A stretch of 64,000 bases of DNA, taken from contig CM049404.1 in NCBI GenBank assembly GCA_026929865.2, forward strand, positions 4,094,001-4,158,000, written 5' to 3'. The position numbers and the translations under genes were made by a program. Below, in pieces: positions 24,495 through 35,032 of this stretch; position 1 is the stretch's first letter; each line of letters begins with the position of its first letter. The notes under the pieces are model-generated. The model made no database searches, was not told the origin of the DNA, and saw nothing but the letters and a program-made list of their open reading frames with translations. This DNA comes from Hyperoplus lanceolatus (lineage: Eukaryota > Chordata > Actinopteri > Uranoscopiformes > Ammodytidae).

Positions 24495-24829
24495 TTCATC
24501 GTACTTAATTTCATTTGTACAGAAGGTCTGGAACTGCTCTATTGACAAAGGTTAACTCAGTTGGAGGCGGGTCTGTCTGTTAAAGTTTAAGACGATTGGA
24601 TCTGCTCAGTGCCACTCTGGAAAGGCCAACCAATCGCATAACGTTTGGTCGTGACGTATGTAATTGCACAACTTCGACGTCATCATTCTCAGCCACTTGC
24701 TCTGTTCGCTGATTGGACCGCAAGAAAATCTGTTTCGAGCAGGAATCCATGAATACACCGCAGCCCCAGACTGACAACTCAAGTGAAATAAAATTGAGCG
24801 GAAGTAGGTAGGCGGGCGGAGTCAGGCTA
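24495..24829. mobile_element. hAT-type MITE, copy 2 (left end missing)
   Basis: Homologous to 8198-8549 from the ATTTCATTTGTACAGAAGG block onward, ending GGAGTCAGGCTA. The first 25 or so bases of the element (CTAGCCTGG...) are absent, so no target duplication can be defined. Confidence 0.75.
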
Positions 24830-24882
24830 GGTCGTGATAACACTTCTTTCAGAAGATGTGCCAAAAGTGGCAGTAGCACATA

Positions 24883-26506
24883 CACTCAACACAAATATAA
24901 ACGCAACACTTTTGTTTTTGTTCCCATTTTTCATGAGATGGACTTAAAGATCTAAAATTCATTCCAGATACACAATATTACCATGTCTCTCAAACATTGT
25001 TCACAAATCTGTCTAAATGTGTGATAGTGAGCACTTCTGCTTTGCTGAGATAATCCATCCCACCTCACAGGTGTGCCACATCAAGATGCTGATCTGACAT
25101 CATGATTAGTGCACAGGTGTGCCTTAGACTGTCCACAATAAAAGGCCACCCTAAAATGTGCAGTTTTGTCTCACAGCAAAATGCCACAGATGCCACAAGC
25201 ATTGAGGGAGCATGCAATTGGCATGCTGACAGCAGGAATGTCAACCAGATCTGTTGCTCGTGCATTGAATGTTCATTTCTCCACCATAAGCCGTCTCCAA
25301 AGGCATTTCAGAGAATATGGCAGTACATCCAACCGGCCTCACAACCGCAGACCACGTGTAACCACACCAGCCCAGGACCTCTACATCCAGCAGGTTCACC
25401 TCCAAGATCGTCTGATACCAGCCACTGAGACAGTTGCTGAAACAATTGGTTTGCATAACCAAACAATTTCTGCACAAACTATCAGAAACCGTCTCAGGTA
25501 AGCTCAACTGCATGCTCGCCGTCCTCATCAGTGTCTTGACCTAACTCCAGCTCGTCGCCGTAACAGACTTGAGTGGGCAAATGCTCACATTCGATGGCGT
25601 CTGGCACGTTGGAGAGGTGTTCTCTTCACGGATGAATCTCGGTTTACATTGTTCAGGGCAAATGGCAGACAGCGTGTGTGGCGTTGTGTGGGTGAACGCT
25701 TTGCTGATGTCAATGTTGTGGATCGAGTGGCCCATGGTGGTGGTGGGGTTATGGTATGGGCAGGCATCTGTTATGGACGAAGAACACAGGTGCATTTTAT
25801 TGATGGCATTTTGAATGCACAGAGATACCGTGATGAGATCCTGAGGCCCATTGTTGTGCCATACATCCATGAACATCACCTCACGTTTCAGCAAGATAAT
25901 GCACGGCCCCATGTTGCAAGGATCTGTACACAATTCTTGGAAGCTGAAAATGTCCCAGTTCTTGCATGGCCAGCATACTCAACGGACATGTCACCCATTG
26001 AGCATGTTTGGGATGTGCTTGACCGGCGTATACGACATTGTGCACCACTTCCCACTAATATCCAGCAACTTCGCACAGCCGTTGAAGAGGAGTAGACCAA
26101 CATTCCACAGGCCACAATTGACAATCTGATAAACTCTATGCGAAGAAGATGTGTTGCACTGCATGAGGCAAATGGTGGTCACACCAGATACTGACTGGTC
26201 CCCAGACCCCCAATAAAGCAAAAAAATGCACATTTCAGAGTGGCCTTTTATTGTGGACAGTCTAAGGCACACCTGTGCACTAATCATGATGTCAGATCAG
26301 CATCTTGATGTGGCACACCTGTGAGGTGGGATGGATTATCTCAGCAAAGCAGAAGTGCTCACTATCACACATTTAGACAGATTTGTGAACAATGTTTGAG
26401 AGAAATGGTAATATTGTGTATCTGGAATGAATTTTAGATCTTTAAGTCCATCTCATGAAAAATGGGAGCAAAAACAAAAGTGTTGCGTTTATATTTTTGT
26501 TGAGTG
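24883..26506 (+). mobile_element. Tc1-like transposon, nearly intact (1,624 bp)
   Basis: The element starts CACTCAACA at 24883 and ends TGTTGAGTG at 26506. TA dinucleotides lie immediately outside both ends (24881-24882; 26507-26508), the Tc1/mariner target signature. Inverted terminal repeats are about 285 bp (24883-25167; 26219-26506) with few differences. They contain internal repeats of CACAGGTGTGCC typical of IR/DR-type ends. A DD34E transposase gene fills the centre. High arm similarity and an almost open coding frame point to a fairly recent insertion. Confidence 0.95.
25181..26194 (+). pseudogene. Tc1-like DD34E transposase with two nonsense codons
   Basis: Cut-and-paste transposase gene of 337 codons plus stop, about the usual 340-residue length. 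The start at 25181 (MPQMPQALREH) is preferred because it follows the terminal repeat and gives the standard N-terminus. Residues 1-60 form a helix-turn-helix region (STRSVARALNVHFSTISRL), followed by a basic NRRPRVTT linker. The catalytic triad is readable: Asp in LFTDESRF (about residue 151), Asp in QQDNARPH (about 239) and Glu in SPIEHVWD (about 274), with exactly 34 residues between the last two. The reading frame is continuous apart from TAA at 25499-25501 and TAG at 26093-26095; no frameshift was seen. Both stops fall before the family's normal end, so this copy should be inactive. Confidence 0.93.
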
Positions 26507-26787
26507 TAGTATGGGAGCAGAAGCCATAAGGAATTCACTTTGAGCATTATGGGTTAAGAAAAAACAAAGCACGAGCTGTCAGAGGAGACTCTGTGTAGGC
26601 CTCTACAACCTGAACTGTGGCTAGCATGTTTGTCTTTTACCCTATTAACTGCTAGCTGACCAATAGTGGCTGTACGAGAAGTTATTACAAACTATTTGAC
26701 AAAAAATAGTTACAATAAATACATAGATTTTTAATAATGATGTTCACAGACTTAACTACAATGGAACTGAGCCATGTCCCTTTTTTA

Positions 26788-26971
26788 AGATGATTTTTTT
26801 TTGGCATTTTCAAGCTTTATTTGACATTACAGAGTTGAAATGGGGAGACAGAGAGGGAGGGGGATGACATGCAGTAAAGGTCCACGGGTCGGACTTGAAC
26901 CTGTGACCACTGCAACAAAGGCCAGAGCCAATATGGTACGCGCTCTATTCACTACGCCACCGGAGCGCACC
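26788..26971 (-). mobile_element. tRNA-derived SINE with 17-bp target duplication
   Basis: Flanked by GCCATGTCCCTTTTTTA at 26771-26787 and 26973-26989. The minus-strand head begins around GCGCTCCGGTGGCGTAG and includes a B box, GGTTCAAGTCC. The body shares CATGTCATCCCCC, CCATTTCAACTCTG and AATAAAGC...AAAATGCC with family A. The tRNA head differs from the other copies, so it is a diverged subfamily. The long duplication is typical of LINE-mediated retroposition. Confidence 0.9.
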
Positions 26972-26989
26972 AGCCATGTCCCTTTTTTA

Positions 26990-28456
26990 TAAATATGTCT
27001 CCATACAGACTCATTGATACAGTACATCAAGTTAGAAGGGGTTATCTGTAAAGTTTAGCAGAGGTAAAAACAATTAATTAGCAGCACTTTACATTTTCTT
27101 TTTGCTGTAGAGAAATGTAAACAGCAGTTGTTTTATATGCATCTACTGATTCTTACAGGGAAAGGAGACAAGCTACAGAGGCTTCTGAATAGCAGCCAAT
27201 TGATGCATTTGATTTGCAAGAAGCTATCAGTGTATCCAGTAGGTACAGAGAAAAATTACAATAATGATTCTATACCCATCAGTGTCCAAAATATTTGTCC
27301 AAAATCCATCTATTTAACTCTGTAATTGGAATCGAACTCTAATTCATTTCTCAAACTAATTTCTTTCAGCAAGTGTTGGATTTGGACATTATAATATCGA
27401 CCAACTCTTAAGAAAAAAATCAGTCTTTAGCTGCTAAATGTTCCACTCTGTTGACCCCAAATTGTTAACGTTGTCTTCCGCTACGTAGGTAGGCAGGTTG
27501 GGTATACTGTGAATGTGAGTCACACATACACAGCCGCCTGCTGCTGCTTCTAAAAAACATGATTGATGAGAGCGCTATAACTGGACATTCAAACCAATGG
27601 CATAAAAATCATTCCATTTAATAACTATAAAAAAACATTGATTATAGAGGGTTGAAAGGGCTCAGACTCCCACTGACAATTGATAGCTTTTTGTTAAATG
27701 TATGAAAATTTAAGCAGCAGAATCAGAGCCATTATCTTTTTCATTTAACTAATTCCTCCTTCTCATTTAAAGCTGGTGCACATTAGCAGAAATGTAACTT
27801 GACTGCTGACAGTTTGTTGATCAATGATAGCAAGGTAGCCTGGAGCTGCTAGCCTCGAGCGGGGATAAGTAGCGAGCTCTGGTTATGACCTCACGTATTT
27901 CTAACTCTTTCAAACTTGTTAGTTTTTTAGCTCCAACCAATGTTCAATTCATCCGGAGCCACAATAAGCCTTATATAACTCTTTTCTTTTTTTAACATAT
28001 GCAGTAGTACTCCCCAAAAGACCTGGCAAACATACTTTGATGTGTGCGATTTGGCGAAGTTCTCCTTTAAGTTTTATTTTTTTACATTGGAGTGTGGACT
28101 ACTTCTACTACAAGTGAAAAGGGTCCCAGAGCATAAAATGTTGATATCATTTTCTGTTTAGTCCCAGCATCAGTCCTGCCTGACTGTTGTCTCCTGCAAA
28201 GCAAAGAGATACTTTTGTTTGCTTGTCAGAATATAGAGAATGTTTGCGGCAATGCTGCGGTGAATAAATATCACATGATGACATACTCCTTTCAATTTCA
28301 AAAAACGCAGCTGTCTTCTTCCCACCTTGAAGTTTTCATTGCAAGAAAGCAGCCTCAAGGCAAGGCTCTGGTGAAGAGAGACCGGGCTGTGTGACTCATG
28401 TCTTTAGAGCAAAGATGGCTACTGTCTGCCACCGATCCGTCACACAATGAGAGCGC
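26990..28456. other. Unique DNA; possible MITE remnant near 28070
   Basis: No gene supported. The sequence AAGTTCTCCTTTAA at 28057-28070 resembles the end of a TTAA MITE, but I could not locate its partner end. Confidence 0.35.
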
Positions 28457-28459
28457 TAA

Positions 28460-28971
28460 AGCCCCTATCTCACTGGGCTGCGACAGTTTGCGACAAATTG
28501 GAGACAATTTTTACTTGCAGTCTCACTGCGTTGGTTCCTCACGACACGTTTACGAATGTCCTGGCCTAAACTTGCGCAGTAGCTCACATTTATGTCTCGC
28601 GAACGTCTGGTAAGCGTCGCACAAACAAAATGTCAGTCTTATTTTTGTCTCAAATCAGTCGCAATCTAGTTTCATATGTCGCCCAACCCTCGCAAAGTTG
28701 TCTCACACTTTCGGACTCGCGGAGACTAAATTGAGAAAGGTTTGCGACGTGTTCAAGACACCTGCGACCACTCTGAGACTATTTTGAGAGTAGATTTGTT
28801 GCAAACATTTTTTTGAACATGTTCAAAATTCAAGCGACAGGACTGCTAGGCTCTGCGACTCATGCGAGAAAATTGAGACCCCCATGAACGTTTCATGACA
28901 GTTTAAAAACTCCCTCGCGAATGCAGTCTCCAACTTGTCGCAAACAGTCGCAGCACAGTGAGATACGGCCT
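28460..28971. mobile_element. PIF/Harbinger-like MITE, copy 1 (512 bp)
   Basis: Starts AGCCCCTATCTCACTG and ends CAGTGAGATACGGCCT. TAA lies on both sides (28457-28459; 28972-28974). A 3-bp TWA duplication is the PIF/Harbinger signature. The terminal repeats continue inward (GGGCTGCGACAGTTTGCGAC and its inverse). A second copy is at 37397-37942. The interior is rich in GTCTC/GAGAC and TCGC/GCGA words. It is non-coding. Confidence 0.8.
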
Positions 28972-28974
28972 TAA

Positions 28975-30047
28975 GGCTAATGTTTGAGGAAGAGGAACTT
29001 TTCATACATTGGCACATCCGTCAGCTGCTGCTTATTCTCCCACTGAGCTTATGATGATGAGGCTTTGACTAAATATAAGCATTAGTGTGCTAAACTTTAA
29101 GTTGTGTCAATGTGTACTGTATCCTCATTTCCCCCCTCATGATTACATTTCCTGCCAGTGTCTGTCAAAAAATGTAGAGTGTTTTATTTTTTACTAAGAA
29201 GCTCATTTTGTTTTTTCAATGGTCAATACCAAAGTGGTTGGATTTGCCTGGTTAGAATGAACTACTTTACTACTAAGCAGATGATGGCTTCATATCATGC
29301 AGTTTATTTTTGGTTCATTATTTCACTGAGAGGATTCCTCTTGATATACTGTAGATGATCACAGCTTGGCTCCGTTACTCTGAGAGCCATGTCTCCTCTC
29401 TTTGTCCTTCTTATCAAACTTTGTTCTTGTTTGGAAACGTTTCTACTTTCCAGTTAGATTAGGCTATATTCTCTCCTTCACATTTCAGATTGTTTTCTTG
29501 GGATGAAACCTTACAATCTGGATCTACTTATCTTCATTTTACATGTTCTTATTTTATTTATAAAAATTGTCTTTAAAAAAAAATATCTGTTCAAGTTCTA
29601 TACATCATTTTGTTTTTTTGATTTAAGATGGTATAATTATTTAATACTAAGAATTCCATGTAAAGTAAATATGTTTCATAAACTAACTGCATGGTCTGCA
29701 AATGTAAACAAACCCCCCTCCCCTGCAAAGTGCACCTTTAACTGACATTACGATAATGTCTGAAGTGGCAAAACCTTGAGTGCATTGAATTGAGCTTTTT
29801 TATACATCTGTATATTGTATGATGGATGTGGAGGGACACAATGGTATAAAGTACTGGCGATAACATGTAGGTTATTGTGTAAATGAATCATACAGTAGAT
29901 GGACAGCAACACAGAATCACCGAATCTCTGATGCTACTGTGGATGGAATCCTGATCAGCATGTGATGATGCACCAACTTCACAAGAATGGGCAATGATTA
30001 ACTGCTGAACTTTCACTTTTTGACATTTCCTGTAAGAGGCTATTACT
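28975..30047. other. Unique AT-rich DNA, no recognised gene
   Basis: No exon, RNA gene or transposon end could be supported. Confidence 0.4.
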
Positions 30048-30498
<451 letters not shown>

Positions 30499-30508
30499 AC
30501 ACACACTC

Positions 30509-33058
30509 TGCCTAAGTCTAAACCTCTGTGCTGGGATTTGTATACAGTTTAAAGAGACAAACTAACTGCCTGGTATTTTCCTTATGTGACCAACAGCCCA
30601 CCTCTTAGCATAAATTAAATATGAATAATCAAACAGCAACTTGCTTTTTGGTTGGCTATAAGGGCCGGGGGCTAAGGGACTTACACTAATGTCCTCAGTT
30701 TTTCTAAAGTCCTAGCTACAGGCCTGATCTGACCTGATAACAATGAGGATGAATCAACCGACTGTGACTATGCACGTTTTCTTAGGACACTTATGTTGTT
30801 TTATGTGAGGATTAAAACTAATGCAATCAGCAACATTTGAACAATACTCTCACAATTAAGCCCATAAACAACCTTCATTTTTTTGTATTATGAAAATGAT
30901 GATGATATTTTAGTGGATTTATGAGATGATTTTTTTGCAGATGAACTAACTTAGCCAACATTTATTATGAACGCTATATTCGCAAGAGAACGTTCTATAA
31001 TAAAAGAAAACCTTTTATTCATTGTTACTTGGGTAAAATATATCAAATTTTATATTGAAAAACTAAAAATATCATGGGTCGTTTTTCCCCCCTCAAAACT
31101 GTTGCATGCAGCAGGTCAACCAAACAAGCGTTAGCTATATATTGATGATGAGCAAGCTAACCTAGCAAGCTCAGTGATGCCAGGACCTGGACACAAATCA
31201 GGGTACCAGAAAAGAAAGGAAAAAAGAGGGAACTTTCAAGGGCTTTAGACCCCTGGAAAATTCCTTAATATATCAGTATTTCTGCCAGCAGAAGTGGATT
31301 TTCAATTCAGAGATACTGTGATATTTCATCAAGTTTTGAGGTGTCTTTGTGTTCTGCAAATTATTCTGTATATTTTATCTATTATTTTCTAAGAAAATTA
31401 GAAAATTACATATTTAGCCTTTAAACGAAGGTGGCAGATGGTTGTTATACTGATGATGAAAGCTTCTGGTAGCAGTGCTATCATGGTAAACCTACAGCAT
31501 TGGTGTGTCTAAAAGCTTACATTACAGTAAATGTGCCAAAAAGCAGGTGCAGAGATCTTGCAAGGGCAAACACATTCTGCTCGTGCGCTGCGCTCGCATC
31601 GTCTGTGTCTCTGCCCACTATTGTTTCAGTAGCCCACCCTAATCTAACTGGCTAGAACCGGCCCTGTGTACAGGTATGTGTTTATTTAGGAATAAGCGCA
31701 TCATGCACATTGATACAAGTTCAGTATGAGTAAAGGGGGCCCAATGACTGGACCTTTTCAGGGGCCCAGTCATTTGTCTGGGCAGGCCTGCCCATATCTA
31801 GAACAATAGAGGGTCTGGCCACGATCAATAGTAATTCCCAACTCAAGGGGCGGCTCCTACTCGTGCATTTCAAATGCCACTCCACGCAATTGGCTAGCAC
31901 TACAACCAATCAGAGTGATGCACAAGGTGACGTATTAAGCCCCGTTCGTTTAGCGACCAGCGGGATTAACTGTTAAATTAAACTGTTGTGGTGGTACAAA
32001 GGGCTCTGGCCCGCCCATATCAGATGGAACCAATTGAAACATAGCTAAGGGTTTCTTGACATATTTAATGAGCTTCAATGGAGAGTGTCCAGACCAACAG
32101 GCGGAGCAAATTTAATTTGACAGCGCCTAGTGGCAGGTCTGGATTTCCAGGCTAGTGTGTTAGTGTTTGAGGAAATAAAACTCCTCCAGCTGACAGGCCG
32201 GGAGCATTTTCCTTCTCAAAGTTATAAAGTAATTGCTAGAGAATTTGCTCCTTTGTGTCTCCCGCAATGTCATACTCTAAAAGGGGACACACAGAGGAGA
32301 GTGAGTGAGAATTGAAGGGGGGCCCCTCAGAGATATTGCTTTTTAGTTTCCTGTCCCTTGGCCTTGCCATTAATTCTACATTTATACAATTTCTGTGAAA
32401 GAAAAATTGTTTAATGTTGGCAGCAGCAATTGGCTTTTCGAATCTGTTTGAGGATATAGTGCCTGTTATGTAACAAAGATAATTTCTGAACTGTTCCAAA
32501 AGTGTACTTGAGCTTCTCTGTAAATTTGATTGGGACGCACACAGGCTATTAGCCCAGTTCTATTAAGCAAAGGGGGCGAGAGACATATAGAAACTTATTA
32601 TGACTTGGTATTTGAGAGAAAATAAATTGCCTTGCTGTTAGATCTTGACCTTTACCTTCAGCTAATGGTTGAAGAAGTGCTGCCTCACAATCTGACGGTC
32701 GCCCTAAGCCACAATATCACTCTAAACTCAGACTCCAAAGTAGATGTTTTTACCCCTACCTGAACTTTGACTGTGATCCCTGTTCTCCCACTTACTCTAA
32801 TAGAGAAAGACCAGCAAGTTTATTTTCTATTCAAGCACATGGTAAATGAAATATCCCATGAAATCAGGAGATAGAGCTGAGACTGACAGCCTTTAGAGTG
32901 CTGGTTCATCATTTTTAATGTTTGGTTCTATGAGGAACTTGCGCATAGTCAATCTGTTATCATATGTTGATGGCATTCAGCATTGAGTAACTAAAATCAG
33001 CTTTGTACTGTTGTCCCCAATGACCAGCAGAAAACCGTTTTTTTTTCACCACATACTG
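30509..33058. other. Unique DNA with an old repeat remnant
   Basis: No gene supported. Around 31740-32155 a GC-richer stretch ends in TTTCCAGGCTAG, similar to hAT MITE ends, but the other end was not found. Open frames have no recognisable domain. Confidence 0.4.
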
Positions 33059-33060
33059 TA

Positions 33061-33464
33061 CAGGGGAGAGTGGCCTGAGTTGTGCCGGTGGGGAAGTTGT
33101 GCCATCCCTTGTTTCTAGAAAACCGTGGAAGAAATTGAAAATGTGACCACATATTTGGAAGAGCCATCCATTTGACTCATCCTCTAAAGAAGGGAGACAC
33201 AAGGAATAAGATATAAGCACATTTAAGCTCAAAAACTGTGTTTTGCCTTTCAAAGTAAAATTTCCATGATCAAGGTTTTTTGATTATTGTGTCTGAACAA
33301 TTATTGACAAGTTTGAAAACATTTGACACATGTTTAAGTGCTTTAGTATGCTACACTTTGAGTATATACAGTTAGCACAATGTCAGCCCTAAACTGCTGC
33401 ATCATGCTAATCATCCAAAATTCTGGGGTTGGGGTGATTTGTGCCAAAGGGCCTAGGTGAGTTA

Positions 33465-33540
<76 letters not shown>

Positions 33541-34399
33541 TAAGTAAAATGTATTTATAAAAGCACATTTATAACAGTTTGCACTGTCCAAAGTGCTATA
33601 CATAGTGCATACAGTAGGTAAACAATGAAGGTAAAATAACAATAACAAAACATAAAGCCCATACATCCATATATAAACAAAGATAGTAGTGCAGAGGTAA
33701 GATAGTTAATGGGGAGGAAAAGCCAGGGTGTACATATGGGTTTTGAGCCTTGATATAAAGGCAGAAATGGAGAGGGAATCACATTTGTCAGGTGGCAGTT
33801 GGTTCCACAAGCACAGAGCAGCCATTGCAAAGTACATTTCTGAGAGTTGTGCCAGTGGCATGGCTGTATACGCTGGTCACCAAAAAGAATGTGATTGTCT
33901 ACAGTAGCTCAGAAGAGACTGACATCTCCATTCCACTTAATGACAATAGTTCAGATGGCCAGAAAGATGATGATGGTGAATTTGTCATTGTGAGCTTTGC
34001 AGATAAAACCACCTAGATCTGCAAGGCCTTGTTTAAGAAAATTGACCTTCAATCTTTGTAAAATATTTACTTTATTTACTTTAAATAAACATTAAATAAG
34101 TAATTGTCTTATGGATTTGTCTTGCATTACAGTTTATGAGATATTTATAAATTGGCACAATTTACCCCATCTTATTTTCTCCAAATGCACAAATCACCCC
34201 ACGCCGGGGGCAAGTGGAACTTTTTTTCCCGAAAGCTATATTTCTTAAACAGTTTATTCCAGATCCAAAGTTTTTATTGCCAGGGATGCACAACATCCTG
34301 AAATATATGTACATATTTGAGTTGGAGACATAGCTGTCAAGGCCTCACTTTAAAATCATTTTGAGTACAAAGTGGCACATCTCACCCCGCTCTCCCCTA
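33061..34399 (+). mobile_element. pogo-like DNA element (about 1.34 kb, decayed)
   Basis: The left end CAGGGGAGAGTGG is preceded by TA (33059-33060). The right end is ...CGCTCTCCCCTA, followed by TA (34400-34401). Subterminal motifs of the type GTTGTGCC and GGGTGA recur on both sides. A TA target and CAGGGG-type ends suit a pogo/Tigger-like element. A nested retroposon splits it (33463-33840). A short coding remnant at 33880-34016 (with SSSEETDISIPL and an acidic run) ends in a stop followed by AATAAA-containing sequence, like the tail of a transposase gene. Confidence 0.6.
33463..33840 (-). mobile_element. Retroposon 3' end with (TAAG)n tail, nested
   Basis: On the minus strand the body runs from about 33840 to 33550 and ends in TTTATAAATACATTTTACTT, followed by a long (CTTA)n tail (33465-33548 on the plus strand). 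Body plus simple-repeat tail is the layout of many fish LINE or SINE 3' ends. It sits inside the pogo-like element. The family was not identified. Confidence 0.5.
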
Positions 34400-34405
34400 T
34401 AAATG

Positions 34406-35024
34406 CTAGCCTGGTCCAACCAGACCATCGTAATTAATTTAATTTCTACAGAAGGACTGGAACTGCTCTATTGGCAAACGTTTACTCACTTGGAGGCGGG
34501 TGTCTGTTGAAGTTTAAAACTATTGGATCTGCCCAGTGCCACTCTGGATCAGCCAACCAATCGCATAAAGTTTGGTCATGACGTTTGTCAGGAGCCGGCT
34601 TCTGACGGTGCATTCCAGTTGTACTGGGAACTCAGAAATTTCTGACTTCACTACATATTGTAGTCTATGGATCTACCGGTACCTGGCAACAGTAACTTGC
34701 TAGAGCCTAACGTTTAGTTATTTGGATAAGAAAGGTTGTAGGTGTCCATACTTTCGCGAGCAGATGCACTGGAACACAGACAGGTCGGAACTCGGAACTA
34801 CCAAGTCGAAAATCTCAGAGTTCCGAGTATAAAGGAGCGCGGCATTCAACTGAAACTGGAGCGCGATGTCGACGTCATCGTTCTCAGCCACTCGCTCTGT
34901 TCGCTGATTGGACGGCCGGAAATCTTCCTGAGCTCGAACACATGAATTCACCGCAGCCCCAGACTGACTACTGAAGGGAAAATGAAATCTGAGCGTAAGT
35001 AGGTAGGCGGGCGGAGCTAGGCTA
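34406..35024. mobile_element. hAT-type MITE, copy 3, with nested insertion
   Basis: Starts CTAGCCTGG and ends GAGCTAGGCTA, flanked by an exact 8-bp duplication TATAAATG (34398-34405; 35025-35032). Compared with copy 1 (8175-8549) it carries about 243 extra bases at 34605-34847, between GGCTTCTG and CAACTGAAACTGG. The insert has CGGAACTC-like phrases in inverted orientation and appears to be another small inverted-repeat element. Confidence 0.85.
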
Positions 35025-35032
35025 TATAAATG

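Noticed and set aside
25541-25933. Minus-strand 130-codon frame inside the Tc1 element
   Set aside because: It is antisense to the transposase gene, whose plus-strand motifs are clear.
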